DNA of 64,000 nucleotides from Lentisphaerota bacterium (GTDB lineage: Bacteria > Verrucomicrobiota > Kiritimatiellia > CAIQIC01 > Lenti-01): assembly GCA_012514035.1 (NCBI GenBank), contig JAAZBB010000035.1:32589-96588 (forward strand). Reading direction: 5' to 3'. This document shows, in pieces, positions 24,836-33,269 of the stretch. Every line of letters begins with the position of its first letter. Positions within the stretch are counted from its first letter, which is position 1. The notes below the pieces were generated by a model that was not told the DNA's origin, ran no database searches, and saw only the letters and a program-made list of their open reading frames with translations. The position numbers and the translations under genes are program-made.

Positions 24836-27800
24836 GCCCCAGTCAGCTTCGGTTTCAGAATCTTCAGACCGGATTTTCTCAAGGAGTCCAGTCGCACATT
24901 GATTTTTGAATCATCGCTTCTATTCTCCAATTTTACCTTGTCCGCAGCATTGATATCCAAGCAAATGCCATCGGCATTATCCTTGATGGAGGCCACGGAC
25001 CATATGCCTTGATATGTTCCAGCCTTGACCTGAATCAGGGAACCTTTGCGCAAGATACGGATGGGGCGGCCGCCGTTTTTCTCGCGCAGGGCGCGCAACT
25101 GGGGATAAACCTTGAAATGAGGGATGACGGTGGGAGAGGGGTCGAGGGCGCAGCCCCAGTTTTCCGTTACCAGGATTGCGCCTTTAATTTTGGCGAGCTT
25201 CCCGTCCGGGGCGTCGGGGCCGCCGAGAAGAAGGGAGCGTTTCTTTTCGGTGGTCTTGATGAAACGCTTGCCGTTTTCATCGCAACGGGCGTTTTTCTCC
25301 GTTGTTTTCTGACGGAGCGTTGTGATGGCGCCTGCGGCGACGGTTCCCCATGTGGTCTGGTCCACGATGATCCCGTGCATTTTGGCGGGAATGTGGCGGA
25401 CGACCCGGCATTCGGCCAGGCGCTCAGAGATCGTGTGGAGGGTGTCCTCGGGCAAGTCTTGGATGCTGATGTGCTTATCAGCGCTGAAGTCCAGGAAAGG
25501 ATAACGCGCTTTAAGGTGGCGTTGTTCACTATCGGGGAGGTTGCGTTTGACCAGCAGAGGCCAGTCTTCGGGGGCGAAGAGCAGCAGGGCGAGCCCTTGG
25601 GTGACGGCATCCATGGCGTGATGCAGGTAGGTCAGCTCGCGGATGTCGGCCTTGGTGAGCTTGCGGGGCGGCATGTCGTCTTGGATGGGCTCGACGGGGG
25701 CTTCCTCCGCTTTCTTCTTTCGTTTTGACGACTTAGGTTGGCCCTTGGCGGCTGTTTGCAGCCGTGGAACAGCATTGAAGAGGCATTCGTCAATATGGAG
25801 TTTTTGGCGGATGAAAGCGGTGACGTTGCCGGGAAGGTGTTTGGCGTCGATGCCGATGCGCTGTTTGACGAGGCGGATGGCCATTTTGTTCAGGTGGGAG
25901 GTTTGGGTCAGGTCGCGCTCGGTGAAGTCGGCGTTTCGCTGGTCATAGCGCTCCATTAGCATCAGTTCAGCTCGCCGTTCGCAGCGCCGGCGATCGTCCG
26001 ATTTTTGGGGGTATTGTTTCTTGTGCTTGGCGACATAATCCACGTATGCCTTTTTTGTAGTGATTTGGATGTTTTCGTGGCCGGGAACCTCGCGCCCCTG
26101 CTCTTCGCAGATGAATTGCATGGCGGTGCGCTGGCCCTTCATGTCATTGACCGACCGGAAGGTCATGACGCAGGAAGACAGGGCGTCGGAGGGACGCAGG
26201 GAGCGGGGAATGATGTGCTCGATTTCCAAGCGGTCAGCCAGCAGATGGTTGTAGCTCAGATGCGTACCCGTATAAGGGCAGACAAAGCCCTGGTCCTCCA
26301 GGATGCGGGCTTTGCGGATCAGGCTGCCGGTAATGGCGACCCTTTCCTCCGAGTTGGCAATCGCTTCTTCCAGGTTTTTGACAACGGACCGGAAATTGCC
26401 CAGTTTTTCATTCAATTTATGCGTGATTTCTTTCGAGTTCAGCCCGGAGAATTCCTGCAGTTCGCGAACGACTTCGACGACGGTTGCGGCAATGCGTTTT
26501 TCGTCGCCGCCGGCAAACTCCTCCACCATGTGAGCCAAGAGGCGTTCGAAAACCAGGAGCCGATGCCGGACCAAGTGGTTATTGGTCTGCTGAACAAGCG
26601 GTTCCCGTAAAAGCCGGTTGCGGATTTCCTCGGTTTCGTAGAGGCAGCCCCCTTCCTTCGTGGAGTCTTTGCCCGAGATGCTTTCGTCGAAGGTCTTGGC
26701 AAGGATTTCACGGCAGTAGGCGGCACGTCCTTTGGGATAATCAGCCGAGAGGCGGCGGGTGGCGAGATCGGCGTTTTTTTTCTTTGCTTTTTTCTGGTGG
26801 GAGGCCAGGGCGTCGCTGGCGGCGGTCGTGTCCTGTCCGGCCGTTTCCATTTCGGCGAGAATATCGCCAAGCCGGATCTTCTTTCCGGCAGACAGTGATG
26901 ATTGGGCCTTTTCGCGGCTTTCGGCGGACAGTTGAGGCCAGAGATCCTTCATGATCTGGTTGGTTGCCAGGAGTTTTTTGACAGGGTCCAGGACAAGAGC
27001 CTCTTCCATTTCTTCTGTCAGAAAGAAGCTTTCGGTATTGGCCGGCGTACAACCAGTGACGTCTTTCAGTGCGGCATTCAGGGTGCGTTTGGTGAAAAAT
27101 CCGTCGGCCTCCATTCGGGAGTGAAGAGCTTGGCGCTCGGCGGGCAGCAGGGTGCGGATCTGTCCGTCCGCGCCGAAAACGGTCAGGTTGTTCAGCAGGC
27201 GGCCCCAGCGGTAGAGCAGATACTCGGGGCATCTTTTCAGCGGGGTGTTCTTTCCTGTGATGCGGCAGGCGGGAATGATGCGGTTGTCAAAACGCGGTAC
27301 GTATTGGCCGAACAGCAGGCCGCCTTTAAACCGGGCTGGCAGCTCAAGGCCGGAGGTGGCGGCATTTCTTAACAGAATATCGCTGAGGGCATCATCCACC
27401 TTGGGCAGTTTGCCGGCATGGGCGGCGAGAATGCGGCGGACTTCTTCGGTGACGACTCCGCGCGGGAAGGCGGCATTGTTTCCCTTGAAATAGATGCGGG
27501 AGGCCTTGACTTCGCCCATCGGGTCCAGACCGAGTGCCTTGCAGACGGTTTCGGCCATGGTGGCGGTTTTGTGTTTTTCCATGAGAGCGATGGAGTTTTT
27601 CACCTTATCGGTGTCCTCTTTATCGCCTGCATCTGCGTCATCGCCCGCCCACAAGGCATTTCCGTCATAGCCGCGGTTGTGGGCATACCAGCGGAGGACC
27701 GACCACAATTCCTCCCACGTCAGCGTCTTTTTTCCATCGGAAGCCAGAATTCGGGCGGCCAGCAGCCAAGGATAACTGTTGGAGTTGGCATCGAGCTGGT

Positions 27801-28053
27801 CCCGGGACAAGACGCCGAGCCCGGCCAGGTAGTTTTTCAGGCGGTCAATCCGCGAGCGCCGGGCGGCGATGTTTCGGCGAGAGCGGCGGAAGCCGCGCCG
27901 GGCGGAAGCTAGGCAGGCATCCTTGGGAAAGAGAACCACGCCTGTGCCGAGCAAAGAATGGAATGTGCCTGGGGCGTCCGAAACCTGAAAGGCAGCCCAT
28001 CCAATGGAGCTGTGTCCTATATCGAAGGAAAAAGCGATTTGGCCCTGTTTCAT
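24811..28053 (-). CDS. cas9: Cas9 effector nuclease, compact type II-C
   Basis: 1080 residues, in the small II-C size class. RuvC-I has D11 in FSFDIGHSSIGWA. The arginine-rich bridge helix is at 52-71 (RRGFRRSRRNIAARRS). RuvC-II has E527 in VVEVVREL. HNH at about 590-645 has CPYTG, H613 in EHIIPRS, N636 and K639. RuvC-III is HHAMDA (H811, D815). All catalytic residues are present. A KKKNAD / KRKKK-rich linker precedes RuvC-III, and the C-terminal about 200 residues should be the PAM-interacting region. The predicted promoter is at 28110-28138. GC is lower than in the neighbouring hydrogenase genes, consistent with transfer. Confidence 0.96.
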   Translation of the reverse strand: MKQGQIAFSFDIGHSSIGWAAFQVSDAPGTFHSLLGTGVVLFPKDACLASARRGFRRSRRNIAARRSRIDRLKNYLAGLGVLSRDQLDANSNSYPWLLAARILASDGKKTLTWEELWSVLRWYAHNRGYDGNALWAGDDADAGDKEDTDKVKNSIALMEKHKTATMAETVCKALGLDPMGEVKASRIYFKGNNAAFPRGVVTEEVRRILAAHAGKLPKVDDALSDILLRNAATSGLELPARFKGGLLFGQYVPRFDNRIIPACRITGKNTPLKRCPEYLLYRWGRLLNNLTVFGADGQIRTLLPAERQALHSRMEADGFFTKRTLNAALKDVTGCTPANTESFFLTEEMEEALVLDPVKKLLATNQIMKDLWPQLSAESREKAQSSLSAGKKIRLGDILAEMETAGQDTTAASDALASHQKKAKKKNADLATRRLSADYPKGRAAYCREILAKTFDESISGKDSTKEGGCLYETEEIRNRLLREPLVQQTNNHLVRHRLLVFERLLAHMVEEFAGGDEKRIAATVVEVVRELQEFSGLNSKEITHKLNEKLGNFRSVVKNLEEAIANSEERVAITGSLIRKARILEDQGFVCPYTGTHLSYNHLLADRLEIEHIIPRSLRPSDALSSCVMTFRSVNDMKGQRTAMQFICEEQGREVPGHENIQITTKKAYVDYVAKHKKQYPQKSDDRRRCERRAELMLMERYDQRNADFTERDLTQTSHLNKMAIRLVKQRIGIDAKHLPGNVTAFIRQKLHIDECLFNAVPRLQTAAKGQPKSSKRKKKAEEAPVEPIQDDMPPRKLTKADIRELTYLHHAMDAVTQGLALLLFAPEDWPLLVKRNLPDSEQRHLKARYPFLDFSADKHISIQDLPEDTLHTISERLAECRVVRHIPAKMHGIIVDQTTWGTVAAGAITTLRQKTTEKNARCDENGKRFIKTTEKKRSLLLGGPDAPDGKLAKIKGAILVTENWGCALDPSPTVIPHFKVYPQLRALREKNGGRPIRILRKGSLIQVKAGTYQGIWSVASIKDNADGICLDINAADKVKLENRSDDSKINVRLDSLRKSGLKILKPKLTGACPTTSSP

Positions 28054-28085
28054 GAGAAAAAGCTTCCGCTTATTATGTTTTCAGC

Positions 28086-28114
28086 TTGACACCCGAAATG
28101 ACGTGGTGAATTAT
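28086..28114 (+). promoter_or_regulatory. tracrRNA promoter
   Basis: Consensus TTGACA (28086-28091), 17-bp spacer, AATTAT (28109-28114). It points rightward into the anti-repeat. Its -10 overlaps that of the divergent cas9 promoter. Confidence 0.65.
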
Positions 28115-28138
28115 GCGCATCGTCTTAATTGGAATCAA
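28110..28138 (-). promoter_or_regulatory. cas9 promoter, built from a CRISPR-repeat-like sequence
   Basis: On the minus strand: TTGATT (28138-28133), 17-bp spacer, CATAAT (28115-28110), about 57 bp before the cas9 ATG. The -35 lies in CTTTGTCTTGATTCCAA, which matches the CRISPR repeat CTTTGCCTTGATTCCAA at 16 of 17 bases. The same DNA on the plus strand is the tracrRNA anti-repeat. Confidence 0.6.
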
Positions 28139-28230
28139 GACAAAGTTAATTAAGGCAGTTCGGACCTCTACTTTGTACGTCAGGATAGAAAGCCTTTTAT
28201 AAAGACGAACTCACGAGTTCGTCTTTTCTT
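28121..28230 (+). ncRNA. tracrRNA
   Basis: The start at about 28121 is inferred from the promoter. The anti-repeat TTGGAATCAAGACAAAG (28129-28145) is complementary to the 5' part of the plus-strand repeat with one mismatch. It is followed by AATTAAGGCAGTTCGGACC, which resembles the anti-repeat/nexus junction of known tracrRNAs. AAGGC at 28152-28156 can pair with GCCTT near 28192. The RNA ends in a strong hairpin and U-run at 28201-28226. It would pair with crRNA and load Cas9; RNase III processing is assumed from type II biology. Confidence 0.85.
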
Positions 28231-28231
28231 T
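28201..28231 (+). terminator. Intrinsic terminator of the tracrRNA
   Basis: Stem AAAGACGAACT / AGTTCGTCTTT with a CACG loop, then TTTTCTTTATT. Confidence 0.85.
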
Positions 28232-28364
28232 ATTAGTACAAAGGGCCGATCCCGTAATTCAGTAATCTGGAGGGGGGGCTGTTCCATTTAAACGCGTTTG
28301 GGTGAACTTGTGCTTTTTCGGCTGGTGCACCGGCGTTTTCTGATGGAACTGCCTGAAAATACGC

Positions 28365-28392
28365 TTGAATGGAGGGGCCGGGCGCCTATTGT
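28365..28392 (+). promoter_or_regulatory. Putative promoter for the DUF3465 gene
   Basis: TTGAAT (28365-28370), 16-bp spacer, TATTGT (28387-28392), about 40 bp before the ATG. Confidence 0.4.
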
Positions 28393-28430
28393 CGGTCGGC
28401 GTTTGGATAGGCCGTATGGACAGAGGGGCG

Positions 28431-28865
28431 ATGAAGAAGTGGATTTTGATATTGTTGAATGCCGTGTTGGCGGAACTGACGCGGGCGTTGCGGCGGAGTG
28501 GGCGGCCGGGACGGCGGCCGCGATGCGCGGGCACAGGCGGGGCGCTGGAGGAAGCGATTGCGAAACGGCGAAGCGACGTCTGCGTGACGGGTGGCGGGCA
28601 GGTGGTGAAATTGCTGGCGGACGACAACGAAGGCAGCCGTCACCAACGGTTCCTGGTGCGGCTGGCGGGTGGGGAAGCGGTGCTGGTGGCGCACAATGTG
28701 GACGTCGGCCGGCGCGTGGAGCCGCTGCGGGTCGGCGATGGCGTGGAATTCTCGGGCGAATTCGAATGGAACGACTTGGGCGGGGTGGTGCATTGGACCC
28801 ACCACGATCCGATCGGCCGGCATCCGGATGGCTGGGTCAAAGCCAACGGGAAAATGTATAACTAA
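28431..28865 (+). CDS. DUF3465 domain protein
   Basis: 144 residues from the ATG at 28431, with AGAGGGG upstream. A short hydrophobic N-terminus (MKKWILILLNAVLA) suggests export or anchoring. The rest carries the DUF3465 signature: HQRFLVRL, VLVAHNVDVGRRV, GDGVEFSGEFEWN, VVHWTHHDP, GWVKANGKMY. Function is unknown; the conserved His-His-Asp cluster suggests metal binding or nucleic-acid chemistry, but that is speculation. It sits inside the 28-bp inverted repeats that also enclose the CRISPR locus, transcribed in the same direction as the tracrRNA. Confidence 0.75.
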   Translation: MKKWILILLNAVLAELTRALRRSGRPGRRPRCAGTGGALEEAIAKRRSDVCVTGGGQVVKLLADDNEGSRHQRFLVRLAGGEAVLVAHNVDVGRRVEPLRVGDGVEFSGEFEWNDLGGVVHWTHHDPIGRHPDGWVKANGKMYN

Positions 28866-28910
28866 AGCAGCAAAACCCATAATCCCTTTTCAGATTTGGG
28901 GTTACAGCAT

Positions 28911-28938
28911 AAGGGGTCAGTCCTATGAATTGATGTTT
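28911..28938 (+). repeat. REP-like element, GGGGTCAG family, copy D (right flank of CRISPR block)
   Basis: Begins AAGGGGTCAGTCCTATGA; 27 of 28 bases match copy C in inverted orientation. Confidence 0.85.
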
Positions 28939-29022
28939 CGTCGGCGCGGGATGCGGCGTGTGGTGTGGGGAATGTTCGGCCTGCCGGATCGGTGGCGGCA
29001 TTTCCTGGCGCTGGAAACGCCG

Positions 29023-29052
29023 TTGACGAAAACGCGGGGCGGGGGCTAAAGT
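29023..29052 (+). promoter_or_regulatory. Promoter for the CBS-hyd operon
   Basis: TTGACG (29023-29028), then TAAAGT (29047-29052) at 18-bp spacing, or CTAAAG at 17. It mirrors the TTGACG promoter of the CBS-hox operon at 16781. Confidence 0.5.
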
Positions 29053-29104
29053 GCCGTCCCGATTAGCGCATTCAGCGGCACCATAACCCGGAGGAAGAAC
29101 GAGC

Positions 29105-29551
29105 ATGAGCACGACAGTCAGCGATCTGCTGCGGATCAAGGGGAACAAGGTGGAGACCATCACGGCGGCGGAGCCGCTGATTGAGGCCATCCGCCGCATG
29201 AGCGCCAAGCACATTGGCTGCCTGGCGGTGGTGACCAAAGCCGGCAAGCTTTCGGGCATCCTGTCCGAACGCGATGTCTTGTGGAAAATCATTGCGGAGG
29301 GGATTTCCCCGAAAACCCACCCGGTGAAGGAGGCGATGACTCCGCTCCGGCAGATGCGCACGGTGACGCCGACGCAGACGGTGGAGGAGTGCATGGCGTT
29401 GATCACGGGCCGGAGGCACCGCCACCTGCCCGTGCTCGAAAACGGCAAGCTCGTGGGCCTCGTATCCATCGGCGATGTCGTCAAGTACCTGCTCGACGCC
29501 CAGCAGGCGACGATTAACAGCCTGGAAAAATACATCACGGGGACGTTCTAA
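29105..29551 (+). CDS. Two-CBS-domain protein heading the [FeFe] hydrogenase operon
   Basis: 148 residues, the same length as the CBS protein at 16860 and alignable without gaps. Both begin MSTTV-DLL, share SERD-LWK, HRHLPVL and end SLEKYITG. GGAGGAAG precedes the ATG. It lies 47 bp before hydC. It probably binds adenylates or NAD-type nucleotides. Being duplicated at the head of two unrelated hydrogenase operons argues that it regulates or reports on hydrogenase activity; this is inference. Confidence 0.88.
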   Translation: MSTTVSDLLRIKGNKVETITAAEPLIEAIRRMSAKHIGCLAVVTKAGKLSGILSERDVLWKIIAEGISPKTHPVKEAMTPLRQMRTVTPTQTVEECMALITGRRHRHLPVLENGKLVGLVSIGDVVKYLLDAQQATINSLEKYITGTF

Positions 29552-29598
29552 GCGGAATTCGCGGTACGGGGGCTGGGGGACAATTGGAGAACGGAACG

Positions 29599-30135
29599 AT
29601 GACGACAACCTGTACGTGCGCCTGCGCGGAAGCCGGGCCGGACGAAAAAGAGCTGATGGGGCGGCTGGAGGAGGTCCTGGCCGAACAAAAAGACAAGCCG
29701 GGCGGGCTGATTCCCGCGCTGCAGACGGCACAGGCCATCTTTGGCTATTTGCCGGAAGCGGCGATGCGGCGCGTGGCGCAAGCCTTCGACAAGTCGTACA
29801 GCGAGGTGGCGGGGGTGGTCTCGTTCTATTCGTTTTTCTCGACGGTGCCGCGCGGGAAATACCTGGTGCGGGTGTGCCTGGGCACGGCGTGCTACGTGCG
29901 CGGCGGCAACGAGGTGCTGCGGGCGATGAAGGAAAAGCTGGGGATCGACGTGGGCGGCACGACGCCGGACCGGCTGTTCTCGCTGGAGGTGGGCCGCTGC
30001 TTCGGGGCGTGCGGCATGGCTCCGGTACTGATGGTCAACGACGACCTGCACCAGCGCGTGAAGCCGGCGAAGATCGGCGAATTGCTTGAAAAATACCGCG
30101 CGCCGGCGGCGCCCGCGCAGGAGGCCCGGCCGTGA
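29599..30135 (+). CDS. hydC: NuoE-like [2Fe-2S] subunit of the [FeFe] hydrogenase (HydC)
   Basis: 178 residues from ATG 29599, with GGAGAACGG upstream. The thioredoxin-like [2Fe-2S] domain has all four ligands in VCLGTACYVRG and GRCFGACGMAPV, unlike the HoxF N-terminal domain. The short N-terminal segment is cysteine-rich (TTTCTCACAE). It passes electrons within the NADH-dependent module and overlaps hydB by 4 bp. Confidence 0.9.
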   Translation: MTTTCTCACAEAGPDEKELMGRLEEVLAEQKDKPGGLIPALQTAQAIFGYLPEAAMRRVAQAFDKSYSEVAGVVSFYSFFSTVPRGKYLVRVCLGTACYVRGGNEVLRAMKEKLGIDVGGTTPDRLFSLEVGRCFGACGMAPVLMVNDDLHQRVKPAKIGELLEKYRAPAAPAQEARP

Positions 30136-33100
30136 CGAAGCATCTCAAGAAGATCGAAACGGGCGCAGCGCTGGCGGCGTGGCGGGACCAGTTGCGGAAG
30201 TCGGAAAAGGCCGCGCAGGAAGTGCGGATTTGCATGGGCGGGAGTTGCCTGGCCTCGGGCGCGCCGGAAATCGCGGCCGCGTTCAAGAAAGAACTGGCGG
30301 CGGCGGGGCTGGCGGAAACGGTGCCGGTGCGCGCGGCGGGTTGCATGGGGCCGTGCGTGCGCGGACCCGTGCTGCGCCTCGGCGCCGGCACGTTTTATCA
30401 GGGCGTGAAGCCCGAAGACGTCGCGGAAATCGTCCGCGAGCATCTGGTCGGGGGGCGCACGGTGGACCGGCTGATCGCTCACGACGAGGCCAGCGGCAAG
30501 CCGCAGGCGCAGGACCAGGACATTCCGTTCTTTACGAAGCAGACTCAGATCGTGCTGCGCAATTGCGGGAAGATCGATCCGGAGCGAATCGAAGAATACA
30601 TCGCGCGCGACGGCTACGCGGCGCTGGCGAAGGTGCTGGGTGAGCTGTCGCCGGAGCAGGTCGTCGAGGAAATGAAGGTCTCCGGCCTGCGCGGCCGCGG
30701 CGGGGCGGGCTTCCCGACGTTCATGAAGTGGGAATTCACCCGGCGCGCGCCGGGCGACCTGAAATACGTGCTGTGCAACGCGGACGAAGGCGATCCGGGT
30801 GCGTACATGGACCGCAGCGTGCTGGAAGGCGATCCGCACAGCGTGATCGAGGGCATGGCGATCGCGGCCTACACGATCGGGGCGGCGCAGGGCTACGTCT
30901 ACGTGCGGGCGGAATATCCGCTGGCCGTGGCGCGGCTGAAGAAGGCCATTGCGCAGGCCCACGCCTGCGGGTTTTTGGGCAAGAAGATCTTGGGCACGGC
31001 GTTTTCGTTCGATCTGGACATCCGCATGGGGTCCGGCGCCTTCGTGTGCGGCGAGGAAACGGCGTTGATCGCGTCCATCGAAGGCCAGCGGGGCGAGCCG
31101 CGGCCGCGGCCGCCGTTTCCGGCGCAAAAGGGGCTGTGGGGCAAGCCAACGGTGCTCAACAACGTGGAGACCTACGCCAACGTGCCGGCGATTTTGCTGA
31201 ACGGCGCGGCGTGGTACGCGCAACGGGGCACGCCGAAGAGCAAGGGCACGAAGGTGTTCGCCTTGGCCGGCTGCGTGAACAACACGGGCCTGGTGGAAGT
31301 GCCCGTGGGCACGTCGTTGGGCGAACTGATCTACGACATCGGCGGGGGGGTCCGCGGCGGCAAGGCCTACAAGGCCGCGCAGATCGGCGGGCCCTCGGGC
31401 GGCTGCATCCCGAAGCAGAACCTCAACGTGCCGCTGGACTACGAGAGTTTGCAGGAGCTGGGCGCCATCATGGGCTCCGGCGGCCTGATCGTGATGGACG
31501 AGGACACGTGCATGGTGGACGTGGCCCGGTTCTTCATCGAATTCGTGCAGGAGGAATCCTGCGGCAAGTGCGTGCCGTGCCGCGTGGGCACGAAGCGCAT
31601 GGGCGAGATCTTGCAACGCATCTGCGACGGCGAGGGCGAACTGGCGGACATCGAGCGCCTCGAAAAGCTGGGGGCATTCATCAAGGAAGCGTCGCTGTGC
31701 GGGCTGGGGCAGACAGCGCCGAATCCGGTGTTGTCGACGATCCGGCATTTCCGCGAGGAATACGTGCAGCACATCCGCGACAAGCATTGCGCGGCGGGCG
31801 TGTGCCCGGCGCTGGTGCTGGCGCCGTGCCTGAGCGCGTGCCCGGCCGGCGTGCAGGTGCCGGGCTTCGTTGCGCTAACGGCGGAAGGCCGCTACGCCGA
31901 GGCCCTCAAGCTGCACCGCGAGCGCAATCCGTTCGCGGCCATCTGCGCGCGGGTGTGCTTCCACACCTGCGAAGACCATTGCCGGCGGACGGGGCTGGAC
32001 GGCGAGGCCGTGGCCATCCGCGGCATCAAGCGCTTCATGGTGGACCAGGAAGTGACGATCGTGAAGCCGGAGGCGCGCGAGAACGCGGCCAATGCGGCGC
32101 GGAAGGTGGCGATCGTCGGCGCGGGCCCCGCGGGCCTGACCTGCGCGTATTTCCTGGCGCGGCTGGGCTACAAGCCGACGGTGTACGAAGCCGAGCCGCG
32201 GCCCGGCGGGATGCTGGTGCAGGCGATCCCGGCCTACCGGCTGCCGCGCGAAACCCTCGCGCGCGAAATCCGCATGATCGAATCGCTGGGCGTCGAGATC
32301 AAGACTCTCCAGCGGTTGGGAAAGGATTTCTCGCTGCAGAAACTGCGCGACGACGGCGCCGAGGCGGTTTTTTTGGCCGTGGGCGCGCCCGACGGGCTCG
32401 GGCTGGAAATGTCCGGCAGCGATGCCAAAGGCGTCGTGGATTCGATGGACTTTCTGCGGCAGTACAACATCCGCGGGTCGGCGCCGGTCGGCAAGGACGT
32501 TGTGGTGATCGGCGGCGGCAACGCGGCGATTGACGCGGCGCGGACGGCGCTGCGGCTGGGCGCGGAGCGGGTGACGGTGGTCTACCGCCGCACGCGCGAG
32601 CAGATGCCGGCCTACGCGGAGGAGATCGAAGAGGCGCAGCAGGAAGGCGTGAAGCTGCGCACCCTGTGTGCGCCGGAACGGTTCGAGGTCGAAAACGGCC
32701 AGATCGCCGGCTTGGTTTGCCGGCGGATGACGCTCGGCGACTTTGATCGCAGCGGGCGGCGCAAGGCGTTGGCGGAAGCTGATGATGCCCTGGAAACAAT
32801 TCCCTGCGACCATGCCATTCTGGCGATTGGCCAGCGGCTGGACGCGAAGGCCGTGCTCGGCAAGACCGGCGCGGCCGTGGCCGGCGGCTGGATCCAGGCC
32901 GACCCCGTCACGGGCCAGACCGCGGTGCCATGGCTCTTCGCGGGCGGCGATGCGGTGACGGGGCCGTCGTCGGTGGTCGAGGCCATCGCCGCGGGCGAGC
33001 GCGCGGCGGTGGGCATCGACCGGATGCTGACGGGCGCGGACCACGCCTTCTGGCGCGGCTATCCGGACGTGCCGACGGACTACGACCCCGACGCCGATCC

Positions 33101-33269
33101 GGTGCCGTACCCGCGCGAGGACCTCAACCTCATCGCGCTGGACCGGCGGAAAAACAACTTCGACGAAGTGGAGCAGCCGTGGAACGAGGCCACGGCTCGG
33201 CGGCAGGCGCGGCGGTGCCTGCGGTGCGACTACGGCAAGACCGGCAAGGTGAGGGGAGCGGCGACATGA
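30132..33269 (+). CDS. hydB: NuoF-like HydB subunit fused to a GltD-like flavoprotein
   Basis: 1045 residues, about 400 longer than classical HydB. Residues 30-110 are a [2Fe-2S] domain (C34, C39, C71, C75). Residues 130-550 are NuoF-like with GRGGAGFPTF (188-197), YVLCNADEGDPGAY, and the [4Fe-4S] ligands C477, C480, C483, C523. Residues 560-640 carry cysteines (C566, C570, C605, C609, C613, C617) like the N-terminal [4Fe-4S] domain of glutamate synthase small subunits. Residues 658 onward are a GltD/NfnB-type oxidoreductase with FAD site VGAGPAGL and a second nucleotide site VVIGGGNAAIDAA. The fusion implies a second pyridine-nucleotide site, possibly NADPH. The family matches glutamate-synthase-linked group A [FeFe] hydrogenases. 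Confidence 0.9.
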   Translation: MTKHLKKIETGAALAAWRDQLRKSEKAAQEVRICMGGSCLASGAPEIAAAFKKELAAAGLAETVPVRAAGCMGPCVRGPVLRLGAGTFYQGVKPEDVAEIVREHLVGGRTVDRLIAHDEASGKPQAQDQDIPFFTKQTQIVLRNCGKIDPERIEEYIARDGYAALAKVLGELSPEQVVEEMKVSGLRGRGGAGFPTFMKWEFTRRAPGDLKYVLCNADEGDPGAYMDRSVLEGDPHSVIEGMAIAAYTIGAAQGYVYVRAEYPLAVARLKKAIAQAHACGFLGKKILGTAFSFDLDIRMGSGAFVCGEETALIASIEGQRGEPRPRPPFPAQKGLWGKPTVLNNVETYANVPAILLNGAAWYAQRGTPKSKGTKVFALAGCVNNTGLVEVPVGTSLGELIYDIGGGVRGGKAYKAAQIGGPSGGCIPKQNLNVPLDYESLQELGAIMGSGGLIVMDEDTCMVDVARFFIEFVQEESCGKCVPCRVGTKRMGEILQRICDGEGELADIERLEKLGAFIKEASLCGLGQTAPNPVLSTIRHFREEYVQHIRDKHCAAGVCPALVLAPCLSACPAGVQVPGFVALTAEGRYAEALKLHRERNPFAAICARVCFHTCEDHCRRTGLDGEAVAIRGIKRFMVDQEVTIVKPEARENAANAARKVAIVGAGPAGLTCAYFLARLGYKPTVYEAEPRPGGMLVQAIPAYRLPRETLAREIRMIESLGVEIKTLQRLGKDFSLQKLRDDGAEAVFLAVGAPDGLGLEMSGSDAKGVVDSMDFLRQYNIRGSAPVGKDVVVIGGGNAAIDAARTALRLGAERVTVVYRRTREQMPAYAEEIEEAQQEGVKLRTLCAPERFEVENGQIAGLVCRRMTLGDFDRSGRRKALAEADDALETIPCDHAILAIGQRLDAKAVLGKTGAAVAGGWIQADPVTGQTAVPWLFAGGDAVTGPSSVVEAIAAGERAAVGIDRMLTGADHAFWRGYPDVPTDYDPDADPVPYPREDLNLIALDRRKNNFDEVEQPWNEATARRQARRCLRCDYGKTGKVRGAAT

